Assembly: GCF_020537505.1 (NCBI RefSeq)
Contig: NZ_JAJBMO010000004.1
Coordinates: 173,929-237,928, forward strand
Direction of reading: 5' to 3'
DNA length: 64,000 nucleotides
Source of the DNA: Blautia glucerasea
GTDB taxonomy: Bacteria; Bacillota; Clostridia; Lachnospirales; Lachnospiraceae
Shown: piece by piece, positions 42,167-51,872 of the stretch
Numbering within the stretch: position 1 is the stretch's first letter
Layout: each line of letters begins with the position of its first letter
Notes under the pieces: generated by a model
The model's input: only the letters and a program-made list of their open reading frames with translations
Told to the model about the DNA's origin: nothing
The model's database searches: none
Translations under genes and position numbers: made by a program

Positions 42167-42712
42167 TCATTTTCTCTTTTTATTCTTCTCTGAAACTGCG
42201 GCCGCTTCTCTTCTTGCCATCTGCTGCCTACGGATTGCTTCATCCAGCGTCCGCCATCTCTCTTCCCCTTCTTTTTTCGCATGAAGCTCCTGGGTGATGA
42301 GACGCTCCAGTATTTCCTGGAATTCCAGAATTTTTGGATCTGTTTTTTCTTTCAGAGCTTCCCCATTCTCCAGCTCTCCATCCTGAAGCGCTCCTCTGTT
42401 TTCTTTCTCCTCTTTTTCCAGACTTTCCAATTCAAGCAGCTGTATTTTGTCCTGCTCCCCTGGCGCAGTCACTTCCACTGCTTCTTTTTTCACAAGCTTG
42501 GGAAGCAGATCGTGTATGGCCCGCAGCTGCAGACCTCTGTTCTTCAGTTCTTTAATGTTCAAAAACAATTGAATATCATCCTGAGTGTAGCAGCGGTGCC
42601 CCAGCTCGTTTCTGCCAACAGGAATGGAAAGCTCGTCCTCCCAGTAACGGAGAACATAGGACTTTACCCCTGTCAGCTTCACCGTCTCAGCCACGGTATA
42701 GCATTTTTCCAT
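42167..42712 (-). CDS. MerR-family transcriptional regulator
   Basis: 181 residues from ATG 42712, with AAGGAGGGG upstream; the frame extends further to 42808 without a site. The N-terminal winged helix-turn-helix reads YTVAETVKLTGVKSYVLRYWEDEL followed by HRCYTQDDIQLFLNIKELKNRG. A long, charged, coiled-coil C-terminal part (about 95-181) has no ligand-binding Cys set. Ligand and targets unknown. Divergent from nothing; it converges with the ferredoxin gene. Confidence 0.88.
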   Translation of the reverse strand: MEKCYTVAETVKLTGVKSYVLRYWEDELSIPVGRNELGHRCYTQDDIQLFLNIKELKNRGLQLRAIHDLLPKLVKKEAVEVTAPGEQDKIQLLELESLEKEEKENRGALQDGELENGEALKEKTDPKILEFQEILERLITQELHAKKEGEERWRTLDEAIRRQQMARREAAAVSEKNKKRK

Positions 42713-42835
42713 ACTACCCCTCCTTATGAAATTCACTAACTCCATTATAACAAAGGGGCATTTAAATGCAAGAAAAAAAGGTCGACATAACATGCCGGCC
42801 TTTTCCATGAAATGACTGAATTTCTCAGCATTTCC

Positions 42836-44164
42836 CTATTTTTTCATATTTACAAACTGTGTATACTGAGGCAGCCATACAAGTTCTACGGTACCAATAG
42901 GGCCGTTTCTCTGTTTGGCGATGATGATCTCAGCAATTCCCTTTTTCTCTGTATCCTTATGATAATAATCATCACGATAAATGAACATTACCATATCCGC
43001 ATCCTGCTCAATAGCTCCTGACTCACGAAGGTCAGAAAGCATAGGTCTGTGATCCGGGCGCTGCTCAACCGCTCGGCTAAGCTGGGAAAGGGCGATCACC
43101 GGAACGCTGATCTCACGGGCAAGTGCCTTTAAGGAACGGGAAATATCTGAAATCTCCTGCTGTCTAGAATCCGAATGCCCGCTTCCACTCATCAGCTGAA
43201 GATAGTCAATCATAATAATTCCCAGATTGTGCTCCAGCTTATATTTCCTGCACTTGGAACGAAGCTCGGAAATAGAAATACCAGGTGTATCATCGATGAT
43301 CAGGTTGGATCGGCCAATGATATCTGCGCCCTCAACCAGTTTGGTCCAGTCCTCATCCTTTAGATTACCGGTTCGCATATTCTGTGAGTCTACGTGGGAT
43401 TCCATTGCAAGGAGACGGTTTACCAGCTGCTCCTTTGACATCTCCAGACTGAATATAGCGACAGTAACATCCTTGCGGAATGCCATATACTGGGCAATGT
43501 TCAGAACAAAAGCAGTTTTTCCCATGGAAGGACGTGCTGCGATCAGTACAAGATCTGAAGCATGCATTCCGGAAGTCTTGTAATCCAGATCCACAAACCC
43601 AGTAGGAATACCCGTTACAGTGCCCTTCATCTTGGAAGCCTTCTCAATATTATTAACCGCATTTAAAACAACCTGCTGAATGGGCACAAACTCATCACTG
43701 GAACGACGCTGAAGAACATTAAAAAGCTTCTTCTCCGCTTCCTCAAGAATCATCTGGGTGCCCTCTTTCTCCAGATAGCAGGCGTTCTCCACTTCCTCAT
43801 TTACCTTGATCAGGCGTCTGAGGACCGCCTTCTCGCTGACAATATTGGCATAATATTTTACATTTGCAGAGGTAGGAACTGCAGAGATCAGATCCCTCAC
43901 ATATTCCATACTGCTGATATCTGGCGGAAGCTCTTTCTCCTTCAGACGGTTCTGAAGAGTGATCATATCCACTGGCTTTCCTTCATTGCACAATTCCACC
44001 ATGGCATCAAAAATAATACCGTACTGGCTCTGATAGAAATCGTCGCTTGTAAGAATCTCTGACGCTACCAGAATCGCATCTCGGTCCAGGATCATGGAAC
44101 CGATCACAGACTGCTCCGCTTCAATACTGTGAGGAAGTATCCTCTTGATCAATGCTTCTTCCAT
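42836..44164 (-). CDS. dnaB: Replicative DNA helicase DnaB
   Basis: 442 residues. The N-terminal domain (PHSIEAEQSVIGSMILDRDAI) is followed by a RecA-type ATPase with Walker A ARPSMGKTAF near 210, IIMIDYLQLM Walker B, and ALSQLSRAVEQRPDHRPMLSDLRESG. It unwinds DNA at the replication fork. It follows rplI and gdpP in a conserved gdpP-rplI-dnaB order. No intein is present. Confidence 0.97.
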   Translation of the reverse strand: MEEALIKRILPHSIEAEQSVIGSMILDRDAILVASEILTSDDFYQSQYGIIFDAMVELCNEGKPVDMITLQNRLKEKELPPDISSMEYVRDLISAVPTSANVKYYANIVSEKAVLRRLIKVNEEVENACYLEKEGTQMILEEAEKKLFNVLQRRSSDEFVPIQQVVLNAVNNIEKASKMKGTVTGIPTGFVDLDYKTSGMHASDLVLIAARPSMGKTAFVLNIAQYMAFRKDVTVAIFSLEMSKEQLVNRLLAMESHVDSQNMRTGNLKDEDWTKLVEGADIIGRSNLIIDDTPGISISELRSKCRKYKLEHNLGIIMIDYLQLMSGSGHSDSRQQEISDISRSLKALAREISVPVIALSQLSRAVEQRPDHRPMLSDLRESGAIEQDADMVMFIYRDDYYHKDTEKKGIAEIIIAKQRNGPIGTVELVWLPQYTQFVNMKK

Positions 44165-44200
44165 TTAGTGACAAACATCCTCTCTTGTAGCTTACGATCT

Positions 44201-44650
44201 TCAGGCTTCCTCTTTTACCCATACTTTCAGGCTTCCGGTTACCTTTGGATGAAGCTTAACCGGTACATTTGTCACGCCAAGATTACGGATTGGATTTGGA
44301 AGGACCAGTTTTTTCTTCTCAATGTCAAGATTCAGCTGTTTTCTGGCAGCTTCGGAAATCTCCTTTGTGGAAACGGAACCGAATGTTCTTCCGCCTTCTC
44401 CTACTTTCAGGGTAAGGATCACTTCTTTATCCTCAAGATCCTTTGCAAAAGCTCTTGCAGCCTCTAAGTTCTCCTGGGCTACCTTCTCCTCATTTGCCTT
44501 CTGAAGCTTCAGGTCATTTAAGTTCTTTGGAGTTGCCTCAAGTCCCAGCTTCTTTGGCAGGATCATGTTTCTTGCATATCCGTCGCTGACGTTTACAATT
44601 TCACCTTTTTTTCCAAGAGATTTTACATCTTCCAATAAAATTACTTTCAT
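44201..44650 (-). CDS. rplI: 50S ribosomal protein L9
   Basis: 149 residues. [28 protein letters not shown] is the L9 N-terminal signature; the long central helix and C-terminal domain are complete. It overlaps gdpP by 4 bp (ATGA), so expression is coupled, and dnaB follows 36 bp on. Confidence 0.97.
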   Translation of the reverse strand: MKVILLEDVKSLGKKGEIVNVSDGYARNMILPKKLGLEATPKNLNDLKLQKANEEKVAQENLEAARAFAKDLEDKEVILTLKVGEGGRTFGSVSTKEISEAARKQLNLDIEKKKLVLPNPIRNLGVTNVPVKLHPKVTGSLKVWVKEEA

Positions 44651-46701
44651 TCTTTGAATTCTCCTTCCTGGTATAACTGATCTATGATTTCTTTGATCAT
44701 CTGCTCTGTCTCATCTTCTGTAGCCTTTACCTGGGCTCCGGCAATGTTCAGATGACCGCCGCCGCCCATTCTCTCCATCATAACCTGCACATTAACCTCA
44801 TCAATGGCACGTGCACTTACATATACTTCATTATTATATGGAGTCAGAACAAAAGAAGCCTTCACGCCTGCAATGTTCAGAAGCTCATTTGCCGCCTGCG
44901 CACCTACTACAGTAGGGCTCTCAAGGCCTTCACTTGGGCATCTTCCGATTGCAAAACAATTTCTGTAAATCTGGGCAGTGCGGACAACCTCCGCTCTTGC
45001 CTTATATGCATCAATGTTATCCCGAAGCATTTTGCGGACCCTTGTAATATCCGCACCATTTCTTCGAAGATATGCTGCTGCCTCAAACGTACGCACACCA
45101 GAACGTGTGGTAAAGTTATTGGTATCGATCACCATACCTGCATACAGGCAGTCTGCCTCCAGACTGCGAAGCCTGAGATCTTCAGCAAAATACTGAAGGA
45201 TCTCTGCAACCATCTCACATGTAGAGGATGCATAGGGTTCTACATAGGAAAGAACTGCATTCTGGATGACCTCACTTCCTCTTCTGTGATGATCCAGAAC
45301 CACAATAGTCCTTGTCAGATACAAAAGATCCTGGCACTCTGTGTAGCTTGGTTTATTGGTGTCTACTACAACCACAACAGTATTGTTGTCTACCAGCTCC
45401 TTTGCCTGGCTGCAATCCACGAACATAGACGGTTCGTAATCTGGATTGTTGATGTAGCCAGCCATCAGCGGACGGATGGAAGTAGTAGGATCATTCACTA
45501 CAATATGCACTGGCTTGCCAAGAGTCTTGCCAGCCCGGTAAATACCGATCGCAGCTCCAAGGGCATCTACGTCTGTAATCTTGTGTCCCATAACCACAAC
45601 ACGGTCCTTGGTGCTCATAAACTCCTTCAATGCCTGCGCCTTTACTCTGGCTTTTACTCTGGTGTTCTTCTCCATCTGCTGGGATTTTCCGCCAAAATAA
45701 GTGATAGAATCCCCATTCTTGATCACAACCTGGTCTCCGCCGCGGCCGAGAGCCATCTCAATAGCGATACGGCAATATTCGTAATTCTGAAGATAATTGG
45801 CACCGTTCAGTCCGATACCAATGCTTAAGGTAACTGCCATCTCGTTTCCGATATTGACTGTTTTCACCTCATCCAAAATGTGAAAGCGCTGTTCTTTCAG
45901 AACCTCCAGAGAGCTCTGTCTCATAATCAGGAAATACTTGTCTCTCTCCAGCTTACGCACAAGTCCATCGAAATTTGAAAAATATTTGGTGATCTTTCGG
46001 TCGATCAAGGCGATCAGAAGGGAACGTCTTACCTCTTCTACTCCTTCCAATGCCTCTTCATAGTTATCCAGATAAGCCAGCGCAACTACCAGCTTGTCAT
46101 CTTCATTCTTCTGAATATACTCCTGCAGCTCTGTCTCATCATAAAAAAACATTGCCACAAGGTTAATATCTGTATCCACATTTTCCAGAATACGTGCCTC
46201 GTTTACCACGTCCTTCATGGTGATCAGCTGCATGGAAACCCGATAGATCCTGTCACCAAAGCTGGTGCTCATCTCTGCGATTTCCTGCTTTTCCGGAACG
46301 GGAAGCCTCTCAGATGTGATTTCTGGGAAAATCGTGCTGATATGTTTATTGTAAAGCTGCTCTTTTCCAGTAAGCTCTGAAAATACTTTATTGGACCAGA
46401 TCATTCTTCCGTTGGTATCCATAATGGCGTATGGAAGAGCCAAATCATCCAGAAGCCGCTTCTCAAGAGATTCATATTGATTGGCAAATGCAATCAGATC
46501 ATTGAGGATCAGCGGTCTGTGAAAACGTGTGAGCAAAAGAGCTGCCACAACATAGACCACAATTCCCAATGTAGCCAGGATTCCTGCTTTCACACTTATC
46601 ATAAAAATAAGGATATCCAACCAAATAAGAAGTATGGTCAGATACAGCGGCCACCTCATGAACTGCTTCATGGATCCCTTGAATTTCAGTTTTTTATTCA
46701 T
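44647..46701 (-). CDS. gdpP: Cyclic-di-AMP phosphodiesterase GdpP
   Basis: 684 residues. Two membrane helices (about 17-57), a degenerate PAS domain (near 75-170), a degenerate GGDEF domain (about 190-330) and DHH-DHHA1 (about 350-680): [26 protein letters not shown] and [13 protein letters not shown]. It hydrolyses c-di-AMP, affecting osmolytes and cell-wall stress responses. Metal-binding residues look intact. First gene of gdpP-rplI-dnaB. Confidence 0.95.
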   Translation of the reverse strand: MNKKLKFKGSMKQFMRWPLYLTILLIWLDILIFMISVKAGILATLGIVVYVVAALLLTRFHRPLILNDLIAFANQYESLEKRLLDDLALPYAIMDTNGRMIWSNKVFSELTGKEQLYNKHISTIFPEITSERLPVPEKQEIAEMSTSFGDRIYRVSMQLITMKDVVNEARILENVDTDINLVAMFFYDETELQEYIQKNEDDKLVVALAYLDNYEEALEGVEEVRRSLLIALIDRKITKYFSNFDGLVRKLERDKYFLIMRQSSLEVLKEQRFHILDEVKTVNIGNEMAVTLSIGIGLNGANYLQNYEYCRIAIEMALGRGGDQVVIKNGDSITYFGGKSQQMEKNTRVKARVKAQALKEFMSTKDRVVVMGHKITDVDALGAAIGIYRAGKTLGKPVHIVVNDPTTSIRPLMAGYINNPDYEPSMFVDCSQAKELVDNNTVVVVVDTNKPSYTECQDLLYLTRTIVVLDHHRRGSEVIQNAVLSYVEPYASSTCEMVAEILQYFAEDLRLRSLEADCLYAGMVIDTNNFTTRSGVRTFEAAAYLRRNGADITRVRKMLRDNIDAYKARAEVVRTAQIYRNCFAIGRCPSEGLESPTVVGAQAANELLNIAGVKASFVLTPYNNEVYVSARAIDEVNVQVMMERMGGGGHLNIAGAQVKATEDETEQMIKEIIDQLYQEGEFKE

Positions 46702-46816
46702 AAGTTTATCCTCACTTGCAAAACCTCAGACAGCACATTACATAACCACAGGCCCCAAATCCGCCTTTTCGTTATAGTATAACAGATTTCTGAGGAATTT
46801 TCCATAGAAGATTAAA

Positions 46817-46845
46817 GGTTACCGCTCACTTCGTTCGCAGTAACC
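46817..46845. repeat. Dispersed GTTAC...GTAAC palindrome, copy 4
   Basis: GGTTACCGCTCAC and CGCAGTAACC around TTCGTT. It lies between the rpsR terminator and gdpP promoter region. Related to copies at 8343, 21505 and 37757. Confidence 0.6.
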
Positions 46846-46857
46846 CATTAGATAGAA

Positions 46858-46885
46858 AAACCGCCACCCATGCGGATGACGGTTT
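46858..46885 (-). terminator. Terminator of the rpsF-ssb-rpsR operon
   Basis: AAACCG (46858-46863) and CGGTTT (46880-46885) enclose a second stem ACCC/GGAT-type; five T follow on the minus strand. It is 12 bases past the rpsR stop. Confidence 0.8.
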
Positions 46886-46896
46886 GCACTTCCAAA

Positions 46897-47163
46897 TTAG
46901 TCCTGGATGTATGGCATCATAGCAAGATGACGTGCTCTCTTAACAGCAACAGTCAGAGCTCTCTGATGTTTTGCACAGTTTCCTGTGATTCTTCTAGGAA
47001 GGATTTTTCCTCTCTCAGAAACATATTTTCTTAATTTTGCTACATCCTTGTAATCGATTTCGTTATTCTCTTTACCACAGAATACGCAAACTTTTTTTCT
47101 TCTGCGGCCGCCTCTTCTCTTCATTGGAGAATCTGGTCTTTCGCTTCTATTATTGTAAGCCAT
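46897..47163 (-). CDS. rpsR: 30S ribosomal protein S18
   Basis: 88 residues: a basic N-terminus [46 protein letters not shown], which includes C-x-x-C (zinc-type S18), and the conserved tail. Last gene of rpsF-ssb-rpsR, 42 bp after ssb. Confidence 0.97.
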   Translation of the reverse strand: MAYNNRSERPDSPMKRRGGRRRKKVCVFCGKENNEIDYKDVAKLRKYVSERGKILPRRITGNCAKHQRALTVAVKRARHLAMMPYIQD

Positions 47164-47205
47164 GTTGGTTTTCCTCCTGTTTTATTCAGTCTTTAGAGCC
47201 AGGCT

Positions 47206-47658
47206 CTAATTAAATGGCAGTTCTTCGTCAATGCCGTCTGGAATGTTCATAAAGCCCTCTGCAGCGGTTCCCGGGTTCGGCATGGATGCCTCCGGAGCAC
47301 TTGTGCGCGGATGGGAAGCAGCATAGCTGTCGCTGGAAGCCTTGCTCTCAGCAAACTCCTGATCCTCTACCACAACCTCTGTAGTGTAAACCTTCTGTCC
47401 ATCGCGGTTGGTATAGCTTCCAGTCTGAATACGGCCTGTAACAGCAATCTTCAGTCCCTGGCGGAAATACTTCTCAGCAAACTCCGCTGTACGTCCGAAA
47501 GAAACACACTGAATAAAATCAGCACTTGCTTCTCCGTCACGACGGAATCTTCTGTCTACCGCTAATGTGTATCTGGCAATTGCCAGTGCATTCTCCCCTG
47601 CGGAATATCTCACCTCAGGATCTCTGGTTAAGCGTCCCATTAAAATTACTTTGTTCAT
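47206..47658 (-). CDS. ssb: Single-stranded DNA-binding protein
   Basis: 150 residues. The OB fold (MNKVILMGRLTRDPEVRY ... FIQCVSFGRTAEFAEKYFRQG) is followed by a Pro/Ser/Ala-rich linker and the acidic tip GIDEELPFN, which binds partner proteins. It lies between rpsF and rpsR as in most Firmicutes. Confidence 0.97.
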   Translation of the reverse strand: MNKVILMGRLTRDPEVRYSAGENALAIARYTLAVDRRFRRDGEASADFIQCVSFGRTAEFAEKYFRQGLKIAVTGRIQTGSYTNRDGQKVYTTEVVVEDQEFAESKASSDSYAASHPRTSAPEASMPNPGTAAEGFMNIPDGIDEELPFN

Positions 47659-47732
47659 TCTTCTTACCTCTCTTAATATGCTAAGTGAACGGGCTCTTAA
47701 TGGTGCTTTCTAAATCCGATTATGCAAAAAGA

Positions 47733-48020
47733 TTATGCGTCTTTTCTGACAACTAAGTATCTTAATACGTTGTCCATGATACGTACATGTCTTTCTACTT
47801 CTGCCGGACACTGTGCGTCTGCCTCAAACTGAATAAAGTAGTAGAAGCCTTCATGCATTTTCTGAATCTCGTAAGCTAATTTCTTCTTACCCCATTCTTC
47901 AACGTCTGTGATAACGCCGTTGTAACGAGTGATGTATCCTTTAGCTTTCTCAACTACTGCATCACGTACTTCGTCTTCAACTTTTGCGCTAACAACTAAT
48001 GCTAACTCGTACTTGTTCAT
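47733..48020 (-). CDS. rpsF: 30S ribosomal protein S6
   Basis: 95 residues: MNKYELALVVSAKVEDEVRDAVVEK ... GKKKLAYEIQKMHEGFYYFIQF is the S6 signature. First gene of rpsF-ssb-rpsR with AAGGAGGTAAG before the ATG and a near-consensus promoter. Confidence 0.97.
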   Translation of the reverse strand: MNKYELALVVSAKVEDEVRDAVVEKAKGYITRYNGVITDVEEWGKKKLAYEIQKMHEGFYYFIQFEADAQCPAEVERHVRIMDNVLRYLVVRKDA

Positions 48021-48096
48021 GCTTGTCTTACCTCCTTATGGTCTGTTGGCCCTTTGCCTGTCAAAGAGCAAGGATATTTATATATCACGATTTTTG

Positions 48097-48125
48097 ATTA
48101 TAACATACTTTTTATGAGCTGTAAA
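48097..48125 (-). promoter_or_regulatory. Sigma-A promoter of rpsF operon
   Basis: TTTACA (48125-48120), 17-bp spacer, TATAAT (48102-48097), about 80 bases upstream of the rpsF start. Confidence 0.85.
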
Positions 48126-48128
48126 GCA

Positions 48129-48323
48129 TCATTTTTCCTTTTTTTGAAGTTTTTTTGTGTTTTTCTCCACCATTTTACGCGGCACCATGATCTGGTGTCC
48201 ACAGCCCGTGCACTTCAGCCGGAAATCAGCGCCCACCCTTAAGATCTCCCACTCTTTGCATCCGCAAGGGTGACCTTTTTTTAATGTAACAATATCTCCA
48301 ATTTCATAAACAACTGCTGCCAT
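48129..48323 (-). CDS. DUF951 family protein
   Basis: 64 residues: VVYEIGDIVTLKKGHPCGCKEWEILRVGADFRLKCTGCGHQIMVPR matches DUF951, a small zinc-ribbon-like family with C-x-C and C-x2-C pairs. It occurs near rpsF/ssb in many Firmicutes. Function unknown. Confidence 0.9.
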   Translation of the reverse strand: MAAVVYEIGDIVTLKKGHPCGCKEWEILRVGADFRLKCTGCGHQIMVPRKMVEKNTKKLQKKEK

Positions 48324-48398
48324 ATATCTATAAACTCCTTATTTCTTCTTTGACACGGACAGGTAAGCCATTACAGCTTACCTGCCCGTATACTCTGC

Positions 48399-49127
48399 CT
48401 ATTTGCCCACTTTTATCTGGGAAAACGCCTGTCCAATAGGTTCCTTGATCAGAAGGTCCGCATACCGGTCTCTTGGCGTCGCGGACTTGTTGATCACTAC
48501 CAGATGCTCCCCGGAAAAATAGTCGATCAATCCTGCTGCCGGATAAACTGCCAGGGAGGTTCCCCCTATGATAAGAACCTGTGCCTGGGAAATCACCCGT
48601 ACTGCCGCACGAATGGTATCATTATCAAGCCCTTCCTCATAAAGAACCACATCTGGCTTGATGGTTCCGCCGCAGGAACATTTTGGCACCCCTTTTGCAG
48701 CCTTCATATATTTGAAATCATAAGACTTCCCGCATTTCATACAGTAATTGCGGTATACGCTTCCGTGAAGCTCCAGAACATTCCGGCTTCCTGCCATCTG
48801 GTGCAGATTGTCAATATTCTGGGTAATGACTGCCTTCAATTTTCCTGCTCTTTCCAGTTCTGCAAGCTTCATATGGGCTGCATTGGGCTTCGCCGTATCG
48901 CACAGCATCTTATCCTGGTAAAAACGGTAAAACTCTTCTGGATGGCGCATGAAAAAGGTATGGCTTAAGATGGTCTCTGGTGGGTAATCATACTTCTGGT
49001 TATAAAGTCCGTCCTGGCTTCGAAAATCCGGTATTCCGCTCTCAGTCGAAACTCCTGCACCTCCGAAAAACACAATATTATCATACTGGTCGATCAGTTC
49101 CTGAAGTCTTTCCACTTCTTTACTCAT
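48399..49127 (-). CDS. NAD-dependent protein deacylase, sirtuin family
   Basis: 242 residues from ATG 49127 (GGAGG 7 bases upstream). NAD-binding FFGGAGVSTESGIPDFRS, catalytic ITQNIDNLHQ with LHGS, and a zinc site from CMKCG and CSCGG are complete. It removes acyl groups from lysines using NAD+. Monocistronic or the tail end of the srtB side; no fixed partner. Confidence 0.94.
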   Translation of the reverse strand: MSKEVERLQELIDQYDNIVFFGGAGVSTESGIPDFRSQDGLYNQKYDYPPETILSHTFFMRHPEEFYRFYQDKMLCDTAKPNAAHMKLAELERAGKLKAVITQNIDNLHQMAGSRNVLELHGSVYRNYCMKCGKSYDFKYMKAAKGVPKCSCGGTIKPDVVLYEEGLDNDTIRAAVRVISQAQVLIIGGTSLAVYPAAGLIDYFSGEHLVVINKSATPRDRYADLLIKEPIGQAFSQIKVGK

Positions 49128-49212
49128 ATCCAATCCTCCAATCTCCCGCTTCCTGTAAGAATTCCCCACATGTTCTCAGCTCTGCATTTTTATACCTGTT
49201 GTCAGCTGCAGA

Positions 49213-50082
49213 TCAGTTCCCGCTTGTCTGTGCCGTCTGGTCTGCACTGTCTGACTTCTTCACAACATCAATGGTATCCACTCTTTTTCCCTGCACCACA
49301 TAACGCGTAGACTCGTTGCCAGTACAGGTGGAAAGGGTAACGATCTTATCCTCCACCCCAAGCTCTCCTGGTGTGGTCTTGATATCTGAATAGGAAATGA
49401 TCTTATTCATATAATCCACAAATTCCTGTCCGGGTCCCTTAAACAGAGTATAGGTATCGCTGTTTACTGCTGTGGTATAGGCTGAAATGATCTCATACCG
49501 GTAAGTCTTCTCCGGGGTAAAGATCCAGAAATATTTACTCTTATTATAAGCAGAATCATCCTTACTGAAATTCTTCAGCTGTCCAAACATGGTGCCATTC
49601 TTCATATTATGTCCATACACCAGTGTGTTGCAGTCGCTGAAATCCGCTTTATTTTCATAATCAATGAAAATCGTTCCGGCAAAATTGTAGTTCTTCTCGT
49701 ATGTCATATGAAGATACTGCTCATTGTCCGTTCCCTTAACCACCGGATAACTCACACCGTCCAATGCCTCCACATAGATCCAGCCGATCACATCTGTGTT
49801 AATGCTTCGAAGGGAGTCAAAATCAATGTCAAGAGGCGCCTTCAAGGTTGGTCCCTCTGGCCCTGCCGCCTCGCTGTTCTCACTGTCCTTATCCGGATCA
49901 CGCTCCGTTACAGCCATCTGTGCAATGGCATTGTACTCATCAGAGCCCTTCTTGTACTCTGTATAAATATGGTAAAGATTGTATGCTGCGTAACAGAATA
50001 TACAGATTGCAGCAATCAGCACAACTGTCAGCAGAACGTCCCCTGCTTTTTTCTTCTTTTTGGGTTTCTTGTCTTCGCTCAT
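49213..50082 (-). CDS. srtB: Class B sortase
   Basis: 289 residues. A cytoplasmic basic tail, a membrane helix (about 14-36) and a sortase domain from about 90: catalytic His in LVYGHNMKNG, Cys in TLSTCTGN and Arg in STRYVVQG. Class B sortases attach surface proteins, often heme-uptake or pilus proteins, to peptidoglycan. No substrate with a sorting signal is encoded in the window. A good promoter lies at 50182-50210. Confidence 0.93.
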   Translation of the reverse strand: MSEDKKPKKKKKAGDVLLTVVLIAAICIFCYAAYNLYHIYTEYKKGSDEYNAIAQMAVTERDPDKDSENSEAAGPEGPTLKAPLDIDFDSLRSINTDVIGWIYVEALDGVSYPVVKGTDNEQYLHMTYEKNYNFAGTIFIDYENKADFSDCNTLVYGHNMKNGTMFGQLKNFSKDDSAYNKSKYFWIFTPEKTYRYEIISAYTTAVNSDTYTLFKGPGQEFVDYMNKIISYSDIKTTPGELGVEDKIVTLSTCTGNESTRYVVQGKRVDTIDVVKKSDSADQTAQTSGN

Positions 50083-50143
50083 ACATACCTCCTTTATGTA
50101 GCGTTCACTGTTTACAACATGACCAGCAGCATGCTCCTCCTCT

Positions 50144-50163
50144 CCATAACGGAAACGTTATGG
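50144..50163. other. Perfect palindromic hairpin in srtB leader
   Basis: CCATAAC (50144-50150) and GTTATGG (50157-50163) around GGAAAC. It falls near the predicted transcription start of srtB and might be an operator or a 5' mRNA hairpin. Confidence 0.5.
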
Positions 50164-50181
50164 ATTCCTTACATCTCACTT

Positions 50182-50210
50182 ATTATAATAGGTACTGGTT
50201 TTTCACGCAA
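50182..50210 (-). promoter_or_regulatory. Sigma-A promoter of srtB
   Basis: TTGCGT (50210-50205), 17-bp spacer, TATAAT (50187-50182). Confidence 0.75.
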
Positions 50211-50343
50211 CTATCATTTCTTATTATAACTCTCTCTGACTTTCCTGTGGTAATTTCCACATTCAGAAGTTCCCGTGTTGCTGCTCACAAAGAATGTTCC
50301 GCGATGCTATAACAGTAACGTTCCCGTCGCCAGGCGCAAGATT

Positions 50344-51870
50344 TCAGTCCTTATCTTCCAAAATCACCCTGCACTCTTTTTGCAGTTCTCTCTCCTGCTT
50401 CTGGTAAAGCAGAAGATCACAATTCTGGAAATAATGAGCACATCCATAACTGGATATAAAAATACCTGCCTGGTCATCTGCTGTCAGCTCTGTCTCAAAC
50501 AGTAAAAGCTCCTGTTCCTTTCCAAAACATTTTTCCAGAAAAAGAAAAGCATTTTCCAGCACTTTTTTCGTCCTTTTCAACAGTTCTCTTCTTCCTGCAC
50601 AAACCTTTGCAAACAGGATACAGATCCGGCCGTATCCATCTATGATATCCCTGATATGCCATTCCTTCAAGGTCTGGAAATACTCTTCCAGAATCCGGAT
50701 CTGTTCTTCTTCCAGCACTCCTTCTGCAGAGGTCAGAAGCTCAGAATCCAGCTTCGCCTTAAGCGCATTTCTTCTGGAAAAAATAAATTTTTCCATCGCA
50801 TCAATACTGTCTTTTCCCTGGAGAAAAGCCTTTAACTGTCTCAGATTTTCATGAAGGGTTTCTGTTTTTTTATCATATTTTTCAAAGGCTGTGATCTGAT
50901 TTTCTACCACCTGCACGATCAGTTCTGTGACCATAAAGCGTTCTTCAAAAGACGCCTTCTTTGCCATATTGCAGCTAAGTTCATACTGTTCCCGTGTTGC
51001 AGTATCCCCAAGAATTTCCAGGAGTTTATAATCTGTTTTATACTTCTCATATAGTCTGTAATAAGAAGCAAAGTCTCTGGCAATCTCTTCTTTTTGAAGA
51101 AATTCCCCAATCAATGCTTCGCTGATCTCTACCTGAAGTTCTTCATAACTTTTCAGAATTTCCGACAGATCTTCCCACCCTCTGGCGGTCACAAAAAACT
51201 TACCATCTACTGTATTTTCCACCACATAAAAATTCTCTTTTTTCATGGAAAGATAGGATAGAACCGCTCCATGCAGCTTTCTCTTTCTGGCATATTCCAG
51301 CCACACATCCGGCTCTGCCTGTATGGGAATTTTACGCACGCGATCCAGTGTTACAATATCAAATTCCCGGACAGATTTATTGTATGAAGACGGGTTTCCT
51401 GCAGCTACAATGATCCAGCCTTTTGGCACTTTGTGGGTTCCAAAGGTTTTATTCTGCAAAAACTGCAGCATAGCAGGAGCAAGTGTCTCTGACACACAGT
51501 TGATCTCATCAATAAAAAGGATTCCTTCTTTCTTTCCCGTCTGTTCCATGCAGTCATATACCGAAGCAATAATTTCACTCATGGTGTATTCCGTTATATT
51601 CATCTGAATACCCCCATAGCTTCGAGAGACGATTTTCGGCAATCCCACTGCGCTCTGTCTGGTATGGTGGGTAATGGTATAAGCCACAAGCCCTACACCA
51701 CACTCATCAGCAATCTGTTCCATAATGGCTGTTTTACCGATTCCAGGCGGTCCAATGAGAAGGATCGGGCGCTGCCGCACCAGTGGATAGGTATAGATCC
51801 CGTTTTCATCTTTTTTCAGATATGCAGCAAGCGTATGGATAATCTCATTTTTGGCTTCTTTTATGTTCAT
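50344..51870 (-). CDS. MoxR-type AAA+ ATPase
   Basis: 508 residues. The AAA+ core occupies about 1-260: Walker A LIGPPGIGKTAI near 34-45, Walker B GILFIDEINCV, sensor 1 VAAGNPSSY. The remaining helical C-terminal half (about 270-508) is not conserved with classical MoxR. MoxR ATPases work with von Willebrand (VWA) proteins as chaperone-like complexes, and the gene lies 2 bp after exactly such a gene. Client unknown. Confidence 0.85.
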   Translation of the reverse strand: MNIKEAKNEIIHTLAAYLKKDENGIYTYPLVRQRPILLIGPPGIGKTAIMEQIADECGVGLVAYTITHHTRQSAVGLPKIVSRSYGGIQMNITEYTMSEIIASVYDCMEQTGKKEGILFIDEINCVSETLAPAMLQFLQNKTFGTHKVPKGWIIVAAGNPSSYNKSVREFDIVTLDRVRKIPIQAEPDVWLEYARKRKLHGAVLSYLSMKKENFYVVENTVDGKFFVTARGWEDLSEILKSYEELQVEISEALIGEFLQKEEIARDFASYYRLYEKYKTDYKLLEILGDTATREQYELSCNMAKKASFEERFMVTELIVQVVENQITAFEKYDKKTETLHENLRQLKAFLQGKDSIDAMEKFIFSRRNALKAKLDSELLTSAEGVLEEEQIRILEEYFQTLKEWHIRDIIDGYGRICILFAKVCAGRRELLKRTKKVLENAFLFLEKCFGKEQELLLFETELTADDQAGIFISSYGCAHYFQNCDLLLYQKQERELQKECRVILEDKD

Positions 51871-51872
51871 CT